DNA of 64,000 nt, from assembly GCA_902780305.1 (NCBI GenBank), contig CACZFB010000011.1:62001-126000 (forward strand). The letters run 5' to 3'. The first letter of the stretch is position 1. The number at the start of each line of letters is the position of its first letter. The notes under the pieces are model-generated. The model was not told the DNA's origin and ran no database searches. It saw only the letters and a program-made list of their open reading frames with translations. This DNA is from an uncultured Coriobacteriaceae bacterium (GTDB lineage Bacteria > Actinomycetota > Coriobacteriia > Coriobacteriales > Atopobiaceae). The translations under genes were made by a program, and so were the position numbers. Of this stretch, positions 16,944-24,679 are shown piece after piece.

Positions 16944-16973
16944 TTAAACCATTCTGAAAAAATTTGTTATAAT
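16944..16973 (+). promoter_or_regulatory. Probable promoter for the small membrane protein and NERD gene
   Basis: Perfect TATAAT (16968-16973) in an AT-rich stretch, with a poor TTAAAC 18 nt upstream. Transcription would start about 20 nt before the GGAGGGA ribosome site. Confidence 0.5.
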
Positions 16974-16998
16974 TGAACTTGAAACCATAGGAGGGACC

Positions 16999-17175
16999 AT
17001 GAGTGGAAAAGTCATCTTGGGCGTAATAGGTGTGGTGGCGGTCATGGCAGTCTGTGCGGCCATCTTTAGACAATTCTGGTTTGCGCTCATTGCTGGTGGT
17101 CCGCTTGTGCTGGGGATTGTTGTGATCGCAATCTTCCTATTCGGCGTGCTTCTTGGCTCGATGCTTAAGAGTTAG
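16999..17175 (+). CDS. Small two-helix membrane protein, unknown
   Basis: 58 aa, M-S-G-K start then two hydrophobic helices (VILGVIGVVAVMAVCAAIF and ALIAGGPLVLGIVVIAIFLF) joined by RQFW, ending SMLKS. No family recognised. The AGGAGGGA ribosome site 4 nt before ATG and the strong upstream -10 box argue it is real. Lies between the methyltransferase/helicase pair (divergent) and the NERD gene (same strand, 105 nt on). Small membrane proteins beside nucleases in defence loci sometimes act as effectors, but nothing here proves that. Confidence 0.7.
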   Translation: MSGKVILGVIGVVAVMAVCAAIFRQFWFALIAGGPLVLGIVVIAIFLFGVLLGSMLKS

Positions 17176-17280
17176 ACGATGGGCATCTGGATTGTGAACG
17201 GTATTACGTTGGACTTTCTGGTGAGTGAGTGATTGCGATTGGCTTGATATTTTGATGGTGTGAGGGACCGTAAACCGCCA

Positions 17281-18087
17281 ATGGGAAAGAGCATGTCCAA
17301 TAAGGAATGGCGCACGTCGTATGCCAACCACTTGATAAAGATGTTAAAGGGCGAGGAGCCTAATGCCTTTTCCATGGCACCGCACCACGCACAAGGCAAA
17401 GGCCATTCGTTGGAGTATCTCGTGGAATACGCCCTTGTACATGGGAGGCTTCCTGGTAGGTCGCATACATGGTCCAACGTGCTTGTGCCAAAAGATGGCG
17501 CGGTGGTCGACGAGGCAGAGCTCGACGTGCTCATGCTCCACGAGCGTGGCGTGTTTGTGTTCGAGTCCAAGAATTACTCGGGATGGATCTTCGGTTCGGA
17601 GCGTCAACGCATGTGGACACAGTCGCTTAACAAGGTGACCAAGACACGATTCTATAATCCCATTTTGCAGAACGCAGCCCATGTGCACGCGTTGAGCGAG
17701 CGGCTTGTCGTGCCCGAGGAACACTTTGTGAGTTATATCGTCTTCTCCAATCGGTGCGAGTTGAAGAAGGTTCCAACTGCGGGAAACGATTACCGAATCT
17801 GCCATCGTGATGACCTCATGCGGCTCGTCCGGGAGGACCTCGACAGGCGCCCGGTGTGCTTTAACGGGCTGCAATACAAGACCATTTTGGAGCGCATCGA
17901 GACGCTCGCCGCTGCCTCGACGATTCAGGCAAGGGAGTTCCACAAACAAGATGTTCGGATGGCGAGTACGGGCGACGTCTGCCCTCGCTGTGGTGCCAAG
18001 CTGGTACAACGAAACGGGCGATACGGCGCGTTCATGGGTTGCTCGAGCTATCCTCGATGTCGATTCACGCGTGCGATTTCTGGGTAG
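17281..18087 (+). CDS. NERD nuclease-related domain with C4 zinc finger
   Basis: 268 aa. NERD domain at about residues 35-165: [32 protein letters not shown] (catalytic Asp and E-x-K) and [13 protein letters not shown]-terminal topoisomerase-type zinc finger [10 protein letters not shown]...MGCSSYPRC with four Cys. Such proteins are predicted to cut or process nucleic acid. Starts at 17260 (GTG), 17281 or 17293 are all possible; GAGGGA lies 13 nt before 17281, which is long, so the start is uncertain. Confidence 0.85.
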   Translation: MGKSMSNKEWRTSYANHLIKMLKGEEPNAFSMAPHHAQGKGHSLEYLVEYALVHGRLPGRSHTWSNVLVPKDGAVVDEAELDVLMLHERGVFVFESKNYSGWIFGSERQRMWTQSLNKVTKTRFYNPILQNAAHVHALSERLVVPEEHFVSYIVFSNRCELKKVPTAGNDYRICHRDDLMRLVREDLDRRPVCFNGLQYKTILERIETLAAASTIQAREFHKQDVRMASTGDVCPRCGAKLVQRNGRYGAFMGCSSYPRCRFTRAISG

Positions 18088-18097
18088 CCCATTCTCG

Positions 18098-18350
18098 CTA
18101 CATGTCCTCGAGGATGTGCCCGAGGTGCACCTGCAGCCCCGGCAGCGTAACCGAACTCACGGGCTCGGAGAAGTCGTGGGTCGTGAGCAGGTGCTCGGAG
18201 TGAAGTCATAGCACAGAACCTGCCGCGCTGCGGGTCACAAATCCAGTACTCGCGTACCTTGCAGGAGCCGTCCTAGGAGACGATGTGGGTCTTGAGACGT
18301 ACGTGCAGCTCCGAGACGATCTCCTGGTGCGCCCGGCTCGGCGAGGCAAG
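18098..18350 (-). pseudogene. Uma2-family (DUF820) endonuclease remnant
   Basis: On the minus strand LASPSRAHQEIVSELHVRLK is the Uma2 N-terminal motif. A TAG follows, then KVREYWICDPQRGR (family motif), then after a frame change DFSEPVSSVTLPGLQVHLGH to the end. At least one stop and one frameshift. Its 5' end is lost in the family (c) repeat. Uma2 proteins are PD-(D/E)xK-fold and often multi-copy. Confidence 0.7.
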
Positions 18351-18384
18351 GCTTCCGGCATCCGTTTGGGCTGGCCAGCTCGCT

Positions 18385-18493
18385 AAAGTGGTACACCACT
18401 TTTGCTGCTGAAGAGGGCCATCATGTACCAAAGTTGCTTCGAATTCTGGTACATGATGGGGCGTTTGGACCCCCAAAAGTGGTATACCACTTT
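18385..18493. repeat. Palindromic repeat family (c), complete element
   Basis: Bounded by AAAGTGGTACACCACTTT (18385-18402) and AAAGTGGTATACCACTTT (18476-18493), enclosing an inner inverted pair ATCATGTACCA / TGGTACATGAT. Same layout as 46550-46659. Confidence 0.85.
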
Positions 18494-18577
18494 CCAGTCG
18501 CCGCGTGGCTGCGTCTGTGGATTGGCTAGAACGTAGGAATGAAAAAGACTGCTCGGTGGCCACGCCTACCCGCTCGG

Positions 18578-18650
18578 TTGTACAAAAGGGACAGTCCCCT
18601 GGACAAAAGGGACAGTCCCCCGGACACAGGGGACAGTCCCCCGTGTCCCG
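18578..18650. repeat. Palindromic repeat family (a), three units
   Basis: Starts TTGTACAAAAGG and contains three GGGACAGTCCC palindromes at about 21-bp spacing joined by GGACAAAA/GGACACA. Lies just downstream of the CoiA-like gene's 3' end. Confidence 0.9.
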
Positions 18651-18737
18651 CCTGTCGCGGCGGGCCGCTGTCGGCCCGCGAGTAATGATTTCAGTCGTAC
18701 GTCCTCAGGATCGGCTGAGAGGGGCTCAGCCCAGCGC

Positions 18738-19841
18738 TTAACCTTGGCCACGCATGCACGTGAAGCAGATGCCGAGGTTGAGGCTTCCTTGTCCGCCATA
18801 CACGGAGAACTCCCGCTCGGGCGCTACCTTACCGCATACCTTGCACTTGACCCATCGTCTGCCGAACCTGTCCGTCGCGGGGCGGTCCTGCTGCTCAACC
18901 AGAACGCTCATCTGCGGCAGGAACTCGTGGTAGTGCTCGGGGCGCATGGCCTCCTCGCGCTTTCGCGCCTCTTCCAGCCGCCGCTCCTTCTCCCGCATTC
19001 TTTGCTCAGAGCGCTTGCGCTCCTCTTCGAGCTTGGCCTCATGAGCCTCTCGCTCGGCCCGTTCCCTTCTCTCGCGCTCCTCTCGCTCCTTGCGAAGTCG
19101 CTCGGCCTGCTTCCTGCGTGCCTCTTCGGCCGCCTCCATGCGCCTGACGCTCTGGGCATGCAGCCGGTCTGCTGTTGCGTTGTAAGCCCAGCGCAGTATC
19201 CTGCTGCGAGGGTTACTCAGGACGCCCCAAAGGTAATTGGCGTTCTGATACGACAGGATGATGGCGTTTCTGTCCGCGTGCCTGTCCTGCTCTCGCAAGG
19301 CACGGCGCATGTCCGCGCGCAGGTCGGCCAGCACCACACCCTCGGTGACGTCGGCCAGCCGGGCAACCTGTTCCTCCGTTACGCGGTGAACGAGCTGGAA
19401 CACGATGGCAAAGGTGCGCTCCTCGCCCGACTTGGAGCGCCACGTGAGCATGACGTCCGGCGCCTGCCTCCCGCTCGTGTTGGCGAGCTCGACGCTTGCC
19501 ACCGGTATGGTGAGCGAATCGGCGTGAACGACGTCCGCGCCCTCGAAGGCGTCGTAATAGGACAGGGTCGGGAACGTGACGCAGCCTCGCGAGCGAATGG
19601 CCTCCGCGGCCAAGAGCGAAATGAGGTACTCGACCGCCCATGAGCAGGAACCGCGTTCGTGAGCGAAGTGGTGGATCACCTTTTTGCCAGCGTTCTTTGC
19701 GATGAGACGCTGGCCGCAGCGAGGGTCGGGGCACGTACAGTTGCACGCCCTGCCATTCTCCACGCTGTCTACGTGGCGGATCTCGCCCGTGGGGGTGTAC
19801 ATGCCGTAGACGACGGGCATCTCTCCAAAGACATCCGACAT
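18738..19841 (-). CDS. CoiA-like protein with coiled coil and C-terminal zinc ribbon
   Basis: 367 aa. N-terminal CNCTCPDPRCGQRLIAKN and VIHHFAHERGSC are the zinc-finger and HFAH features of competence protein CoiA-like nucleases. The nuclease core retains APDVML but reads FAIVFQLVH where CoiA has an E-x-Q, so the catalytic Glu appears to be Val. Residues about 225-305 are a highly charged coiled coil (RKQAERLRKEREERERRE...). The end holds a second zinc ribbon (CKVCGK ... CFTC). Role unknown; DNA handling is plausible but the enzyme may be inactive. Ribosome site is weak (GGAAAGCGAG). Confidence 0.8.
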   Translation of the reverse strand: MSDVFGEMPVVYGMYTPTGEIRHVDSVENGRACNCTCPDPRCGQRLIAKNAGKKVIHHFAHERGSCSWAVEYLISLLAAEAIRSRGCVTFPTLSYYDAFEGADVVHADSLTIPVASVELANTSGRQAPDVMLTWRSKSGEERTFAIVFQLVHRVTEEQVARLADVTEGVVLADLRADMRRALREQDRHADRNAIILSYQNANYLWGVLSNPRSRILRWAYNATADRLHAQSVRRMEAAEEARRKQAERLRKEREERERRERAEREAHEAKLEEERKRSEQRMREKERRLEEARKREEAMRPEHYHEFLPQMSVLVEQQDRPATDRFGRRWVKCKVCGKVAPEREFSVYGGQGSLNLGICFTCMRGQG

Positions 19842-19992
19842 CGTTGTCTCGCTTTCCAAAAGGACTGCCTCAAGCGTAACCGAAAAGGCATGCCCATTGG
19901 GACGAGAACCTTACGGATAAGCTCTTTTCCGCATATGAGCGCATGGGCACGAGCATGCTACTATCGGATTGCAGCCACGAAAAGGAGGCGGC

Positions 19993-20097
19993 GTGGGCAA
20001 CTACCTGAGTCCTGGTTGCTATGGTATTGAGGAGATTCGAAACAGTACGTATGTTGACAAGACCGGGCTCATTGGGCTTGTCAGCTCTGACGTATGA
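19993..20097 (+). pseudogene. Truncated start of AAA-ATPase/PD-(D/E)xK (DUF1703-type) protein
   Basis: 34 codons from GTG 19993 with a perfect GGAGG site read GNYLSPGCYGIEEIRNSTYV then DKTGLIGLV, the conserved N-terminus of the AAA-ATPase-like/DUF1703 family. A stop follows where the family has RPRRFGKS. Nothing of the rest is found in the next 350 bp. The remainder of 19842-20310 shows no other gene. Confidence 0.75.
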
Positions 20098-20310
20098 AAA
20101 GACCAAGCAGCAGTGGCAAGCGTTCTCGCCCGTGCAGAGGTGGCTACGGCCGTACAATACGATAGCCAGTCAACGCCGCAATACGGTTCAATAGAATACC
20201 GAGCAAGTCATTCGATGTTGAGTATAAGAGCGAATAGAGTCGAGTATGCTGACGGATGTAGGTAAACGCCTCACGTCGCGATGCTGGCATCCAGACGCCC
20301 TGTTTGTATT

Positions 20311-20351
20311 GCTCTAATTTATGGTAAACGCCAAATACCATAAATTAGAGC
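20311..20351. repeat. Perfect 16-bp inverted repeat, AT-rich
   Basis: GCTCTAATTTATGGTA, 9-nt loop, then TACCATAAATTAGAGC. A strong hairpin of unusually low GC for this chromosome. No run of Ts, so not a classical terminator; could be the scar or end of a lost mobile element. Confidence 0.75.
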
Positions 20352-20465
20352 AGTCAAAGCTAGGCAAGCTGATGACGCTCGCCAAAACAAGACTTGGCGC
20401 GGAACGCCTATCGCTCAAGCGTCCGTTATACGAGCCACTCGCGCTGCCTGCACCGCCCCGTCCCC

Positions 20466-20705
20466 TCAGAAGAGCGCGTCCTCGAGGACGTCCGCGCCTC
20501 GCATGGCGTCTCGCCACTTCTGGGGGATGGCCTCGATGCCGTATGCCGTGCCGGCGGGCTGGTTGTGCGTGCCGTAGCCGATCATGTCGGTGCACTCAAA
20601 GGTGCCGCGACCGCAAAACTCGTAGGGCACGCCCAGCGTATCTCCCACGGCCGCACCCCAAACCGCGTCCCTCAAGCCGTGCGCCTTGGTCTCGTTTGCC
20701 ACCAT
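20466..20705 (-). pseudogene. ADP-ribosylglycohydrolase with large internal deletion
   Basis: 79 codons. LRDAVWGAAVGDTLGVPYEF and the GYGTHNQPAGT stretch match the N-terminus of ADP-ribosylglycohydrolases; the next residues AYGIEAIPQKWRDAM match the C-terminus. The middle, normally about 200 residues including the WSDDT metal-binding motif, is missing in frame. It cannot be an active hydrolase. Follows the small membrane protein by 6 nt. Confidence 0.75.
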
Positions 20706-20711
20706 GCGTGC

Positions 20712-21071
20712 TCAGTCTCCAACGTGCTCGTTGTAGGAGTCGATGTATCGGTTTGCCGCCTCGATGATCTCGACCGGATCCTTGTCATCAAAATACGAGC
20801 CATCCTTTATTCGGGCGACGGCCTTCTTAAAGCTATGGTATGGGATGTACATAAGTGTGGTGACGAGGGCGACGGCAGGTATCGTGCAGATGGAAAACTC
20901 CAAGGGGTAGCCGGTATAGATGCCCAAGGCAACGAACGGAATCGCTACGGAAGCGAATGCCAGGGCAACCTGTTTGCGGTAGACCCCGCGGTTGTGCTCG
21001 GCGATGGGGCTGTTGATGAACTCGTAGTGCAGCCTTACCGCTTCCTCGTAGGTAGAGACGTGCTCTCTCAT
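20712..21071 (-). CDS. Small membrane protein, unknown
   Basis: 119 aa. A soluble N-terminal part (STYEEAVRLHYEFINSPIAE) is followed by two membrane helices (about residues 37-75) and a charged tail (DDKDPVEIIEAANRYIDSYN). No family recognised. ATG 21071 overlaps the stop of the GNAT-UPF0158 gene (ATGA), so the two are translationally coupled. Presumably cytoplasmic tails with both ends inside. Confidence 0.75.
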   Translation of the reverse strand: MREHVSTYEEAVRLHYEFINSPIAEHNRGVYRKQVALAFASVAIPFVALGIYTGYPLEFSICTIPAVALVTTLMYIPYHSFKKAVARIKDGSYFDDKDPVEIIEAANRYIDSYNEHVGD

Positions 21072-22045
21072 GGCCTCGAACCTTCCGTCCAGACGCAGTG
21101 GTTGCGCTCGAGCCACTCGATGGCAACATCGCGATAATGAGCGTCCTTAAAAGCGTAGTACTCTTGCAACAGGCCGCGTCGAGCGCACTCGTCCTTGAAT
21201 CTGCCGTACGCGCCGCGTCGATGGATGATGTCCATGAGACGGTTGCGCAGCCCGTCGTCCTGAAGGTTGGCAAAGTCGCGCATGGTTCCCCAGTCGTCGA
21301 CGTCGTACCGGTCGGGGAGTGGCGCCCATTTGCCCTCGGCCGTCTCGGGATCAAAGCCATCCTCGGCAATCGTGCCAAACATGCCTTCGTCCATCCGGCA
21401 GTCGATCGCTCCCGTCTCCAGGCACGCGTAGTAGCGCGTGTACTCGCTTGCCCCCTCAATGGCCTCGAGGACGTCCTCCAAATAGAAGAGCGGCTGCCCG
21501 GGTTTGGCCGTCGCGCGGTGCAACACCCTGCTCATAACGGTTGCGTCAACGAGCGTGTCGCCGACCTTGAGGATGCCGCGGTCAACCCCAGTCTTCTCGA
21601 GGCCGAACTGCTCGTACAGGCGTATCGCCTTCGTGTTGTCGGACCTCACCCGACACGACAAAACCTCGATCGCCTGGTCGCCCTCGATGGTGCCAATTGA
21701 ATATTCCATGAGTCGTCGGCCGATTCCCTGACGCCAGTAGTCTCGCGCGACCGCAACCTGCAGCTCCGCGCGATGCCGCGTTCGGGGACGGTCCCCCACG
21801 TCCACGCTCAGCACGCCCACGAGTCGCGGGCCACCGTTCTTTTTCGATCGCTGGAGGCGGGCGATCATCGTAAAGCCGCCCTTGCGGGCTTGCTGCTCCA
21901 AATGGTCAATCATGTGGGCGGCGTCTTGGATGGGAAACTCGTCCTTGCCAAAGGTGAAGTTGTCGGTCTCATCGGCCACGAGGTTCCAAAAGTCGACGAT
22001 GTCCTGGGCGTCCTCGTTGGTCGCGTTCTGCACGACGAAGTTCAT
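21068..22045 (-). CDS. GNAT acetyltransferase fused to UPF0158 domain
   Basis: 325 aa. Residues 1-178: GNAT N-acetyltransferase with acetyl-CoA loop VARDYWRQGIGRRLM and C-terminal NTKAIRLYEQFGLEKTG. Residues 187-320: UPF0158-type domain (FYLEDVLEAIEGASEYTRYY, LPDRYDVDDWGTMRDFA, RRGLLQEYYAFKD). The fusion joins an acyl-transfer enzyme to a family of unknown function. Start ATG 22045 has AGGAGGAG 3 nt upstream. Confidence 0.87.
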   Translation of the reverse strand: MNFVVQNATNEDAQDIVDFWNLVADETDNFTFGKDEFPIQDAAHMIDHLEQQARKGGFTMIARLQRSKKNGGPRLVGVLSVDVGDRPRTRHRAELQVAVARDYWRQGIGRRLMEYSIGTIEGDQAIEVLSCRVRSDNTKAIRLYEQFGLEKTGVDRGILKVGDTLVDATVMSRVLHRATAKPGQPLFYLEDVLEAIEGASEYTRYYACLETGAIDCRMDEGMFGTIAEDGFDPETAEGKWAPLPDRYDVDDWGTMRDFANLQDDGLRNRLMDIIHRRGAYGRFKDECARRGLLQEYYAFKDAHYRDVAIEWLERNHCVWTEGSRP

Positions 22046-22091
22046 GAGCTCCTCCTGTGTTTGCGCGTGAGGCGTAGGTTGTTACGGTCCA

Positions 22092-22543
22092 TCATACCGC
22101 GTCTATTGGTGCTCTGGCTTGAACGAAGCGGAGGTCCCCCCGAGAGAGCTCGCGGTACGTCGATGCAAGGATGTACTCTTCCATATCTTGCTGAGCATCA
22201 TGGATGCCCCTGAGCGCATGCATGGTGATAACGAGCGTGCTCTCTCCAGACTCCTCCCATGTACGGTATCCCACGAGTTGGGGCATGAAGGCAAATCCCT
22301 TGGAGGCGTTGACGCATAAGTCGACCGCCTCTTCCTCAATGTGTTTTCCCCCAGATCGGAATGTGTCTCGTAGGGCGAGGCCTACTTGCCCGTTCCTCTG
22401 GCGCCGATCAGAATGGTCGAGAGGTTGGGGTTGCCATAGCGATCCGCGAAAGCCTGACGCATGTTTTCAATAATGGATTGGCTACCCGCAAGATACGCGG
22501 GCACAGTACCGAATGTCAGTGTAAAGGGGTTGCGTGGGGCCAT
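22092..22543 (-). pseudogene. AAA ATPase remnant, internally deleted
   Basis: From ATG 22543, RNPFTLTFGTVPAYLAGSQS and the P-loop LIGARGTGK match the start of an ATP-binding family common in Actinobacteria, then TAG at 22382. Further down the same strand, SKGFAFMPQLVGYRTWEESG and YRELSRGDLRFVQARAP match its C-terminal part. The ATPase core between is lost. The 600-bp gap 22046-22640 holds only this remnant and repeat (d). Confidence 0.7.
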
Positions 22544-22596
22544 ATGCCCCCTGCCTCTTTGACTTTTTCGCAATGTTAGATTTATGTCAGTACAAT

Positions 22597-22623
22597 GAGA
22601 AAAGGGGTTTGGCCCCTTTTCTC
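22597..22623. repeat. Palindromic repeat family (d)
   Basis: GAGAAAAGGGG-TTTGG-CCCCTTTTCTC, perfect 11-bp arms, 18 nt before the start of the next gene. Confidence 0.85.
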
Positions 22624-22640
22624 GGGCGAGGGGGTGTGCC

Positions 22641-23114
22641 ATGCAAGAGGTGCCGGGCGTTCCGGATGGGCGCATACCGTATCGGGCGCCCACGGACACC
22701 GCATTGCAGGTTGCCGCGACACTCGCGGCGCTCTCTCTTGCCGGCCCCATGGCCCTGGGTGGCATGCCGGTGATCCCTGCTACCGTCGAGGACGAGCGTC
22801 GTCGGGCGCCGATCCTCATTGCCCAGCAGAGCGAGTCGAACGTGGGCGTGTATCAGACATCGTCCCAGGCCGAGGTTGGCCTGGCCCTCTCGCAGCAGCG
22901 GCTTGCGAGCGTAACGCGCGAGGTGGACGACATACGGGAGCGGGGCATCGAGGAGCGGGACGTATTGCATGCCGCGCATCGGGTCCTTGCGGGAGAAGTC
23001 GAGCCCGTGCTTACCCGTCGGTTCAAGTCGGCGTTTGGGCATGTGGTCAACGATACGGTGGACCTCCTTATCCTGCGCGACAACGAGGAGCACGCACGCG
23101 ACGCTTGTCGATGA
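22641..23114 (+). CDS. Hypothetical protein
   Basis: 157 aa, not recognised. One hydrophobic Ala/Leu-rich patch near residues 22-42 (ALQVAATLAALSLAGPMALG) and otherwise soluble with a charged C-terminal half (REVDDIRERGIEERDVLHAA). Third codon positions are strongly G/C and a GAGGGGG site lies 7 nt before ATG, supporting a real gene. The repeat (d) hairpin sits directly upstream and may influence its expression. Confidence 0.55.
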   Translation: MQEVPGVPDGRIPYRAPTDTALQVAATLAALSLAGPMALGGMPVIPATVEDERRRAPILIAQQSESNVGVYQTSSQAEVGLALSQQRLASVTREVDDIRERGIEERDVLHAAHRVLAGEVEPVLTRRFKSAFGHVVNDTVDLLILRDNEEHARDACR

Positions 23115-23188
23115 GTGCGGCGAACTATGTTCGTTTGGCGATAGACTGAGGTTGCGCGTGTCCAGTACACATTGGATAGGAGGAAACC

Positions 23189-23647
23189 ATGAAGATTGCG
23201 ATGGCAAACGACCATGCTGGAACCCAGCTCAAGAATCAGATAAAGGCGTGGCTTGAGGAGCAGGGCCACGAGGTTGTGGACTTTGGCACCTACGACGAGG
23301 AGGGTTGCGACCTCTCCGACTTCATCTATCCCGCGTCGAAGGCCGTTGCGACCGGCGAGTGCGAGCGTGGCATCTTCGTGGACGGCGTGGGCTATGGCTC
23401 GGCCATGATTGCCAACAAGTTCCGCGGCATCTTTGCGTGCGTGTGCCAAGATCCCGTGTGCGCCGAGCTGGCACGGCAGCATAACGACGCCAACGTGCTG
23501 TGCATCGGCGGCAAGCTCATAGGTCCCGTGCTTGCGATGGCCATCGTGCAGACGTGGATGTCTACCGACGCCCTTACAGCGGAGCGCTATGCCAACCGAA
23601 GGATCAAAGTCGCAAAGATTGACGAGGAGCGCACCGTCGCGCTGTAG
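23189..23647 (+). CDS. RpiB/LacAB-family sugar-phosphate isomerase, divergent active site
   Basis: 152 aa, family length. NDHAG at the N-terminus, IANKFRGIFACVCQD and RQHNDANVLCIGGK match RpiB. The normal CGTG(I/V)G loop that carries the catalytic Cys and binds phosphate reads VDGVGYGSAMIANK, so both Cys and Thr are missing. Aldose-ketose isomerisation of ribose 5-phosphate is therefore doubtful; a different sugar phosphate is possible. AGGAGG lies 5 nt upstream. Confidence 0.8.
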   Translation: MKIAMANDHAGTQLKNQIKAWLEEQGHEVVDFGTYDEEGCDLSDFIYPASKAVATGECERGIFVDGVGYGSAMIANKFRGIFACVCQDPVCAELARQHNDANVLCIGGKLIGPVLAMAIVQTWMSTDALTAERYANRRIKVAKIDEERTVAL

Positions 23648-23724
23648 TGGCGCGATAGTTGGTGCCATGGCATGCAGGCGGCGAGGGGTGTCCCGCCGCC
23701 TTGCGCCATGGCCGAGGAGGGCAC

Positions 23725-24465
23725 ATGGGACGAGCTGGGGGCAAGCGAATCGAGCTCGCGACAATGTTCAACGTGCGCGACTTGTGCGGCTATCGAACCC
23801 CGCAGGGCATCACAAAGCCCGGGCGATTCCTGCGTGCGGGAGACACGATGTTCCTGAGCGATCAGGATCTGCAGACGCTGCTCGACCGAGGCGTTCGACG
23901 GGTCGTTGACCTGCGCATGGGCGTGGAGATGCCCGAGCGTTCCGACCGCTTTGCCCACGTGGGCGGCGTAACGTGGCTCAATGCCGTTATGACAGACGAT
24001 CGTGCCCTCACAACAGACTGGACGAGGACGGGCCGCATTGTGGCGTACCTGCTGGAAGGCTATGCGCGTATGCTCGCGGACCACGCGAGCATACGCAAGG
24101 CGCTGGCGTTTATGGCCGAGGCACGCAGGGACGAGTGCGTGCTGTTTCACTGCGCATCTGGCATGGACCGCACGGGCATTGTCTCGGCGCTGGTGCTGGG
24201 GATGGCCGGTGTGCGCAAAGACGATCTTGTGGCAGATTACGCGTATGCCTTCGCGTCCGACCAGGAGGTGGACGATGTCCTAGCAACGTGGAACCCTGCC
24301 ATGCCATTCCCGCCGCACGACGGCACGCTCGCACGCATCCACACCATGCACCTCGTTCTGGACCATCTTGTTCGCGGGCACGGGTCCCTTCAACAGTACG
24401 TGCTCGACACCGGCGTAACGCAATCCCAAATCGACGCCCTCGTCGCCCACCTGCTCGACGACTGA
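23725..24465 (+). CDS. Tyrosine phosphatase-family protein
   Basis: 246 aa. N-terminal FNVRDLCGYRTPQGITKPGR and RRVVDLRMGVEMPERSD, then the C-x5-R loop VLFHCASGMDRTGIVSALVL, are typical of bacterial PF13350 phosphatases that act on phosphotyrosine or phosphoinositides. ATG 23725 with GAGGAGG at 4 nt is preferred to a longer frame. Follows the RpiB-like gene by 77 nt on the same strand. Confidence 0.87.
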   Translation: MGRAGGKRIELATMFNVRDLCGYRTPQGITKPGRFLRAGDTMFLSDQDLQTLLDRGVRRVVDLRMGVEMPERSDRFAHVGGVTWLNAVMTDDRALTTDWTRTGRIVAYLLEGYARMLADHASIRKALAFMAEARRDECVLFHCASGMDRTGIVSALVLGMAGVRKDDLVADYAYAFASDQEVDDVLATWNPAMPFPPHDGTLARIHTMHLVLDHLVRGHGSLQQYVLDTGVTQSQIDALVAHLLDD

Positions 24466-24476
24466 CACGACCCTTC

Positions 24477-24593
24477 GTGGTACGCGGGGGACAGTCCCCC
24501 GGACACAGGGGACAGTCCCCTGGACAAAAGGGACAGTCCCCTGGACACAGGGGACAGTCCCCCGGACACAGGGGACAGTCCCCCGCGTACCAC
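24477..24593. repeat. Palindromic repeat family (a), five units with terminal inverted repeat
   Basis: Bounded by GTGGTACGCG (24477-24486) and CGCGTACCAC (24584-24593), with five GGGACAGTCCC palindromes at 21-bp spacing inside. Lies between the phosphatase and proA. Confidence 0.92.
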
Positions 24594-24679
24594 GCTGTGT
24601 TTCGGGTTGCGGTCCGCATTGTGTGGGCTGGGTGCGGGGCGCTATACTGGGCGGAACGCAACGAAAGGGGAGGACCATC

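Noticed and set aside
22853..23764. 303-codon minus-strand frame
   Set aside because: Antisense of the RpiB-like gene and the upstream unknown gene, without motifs.
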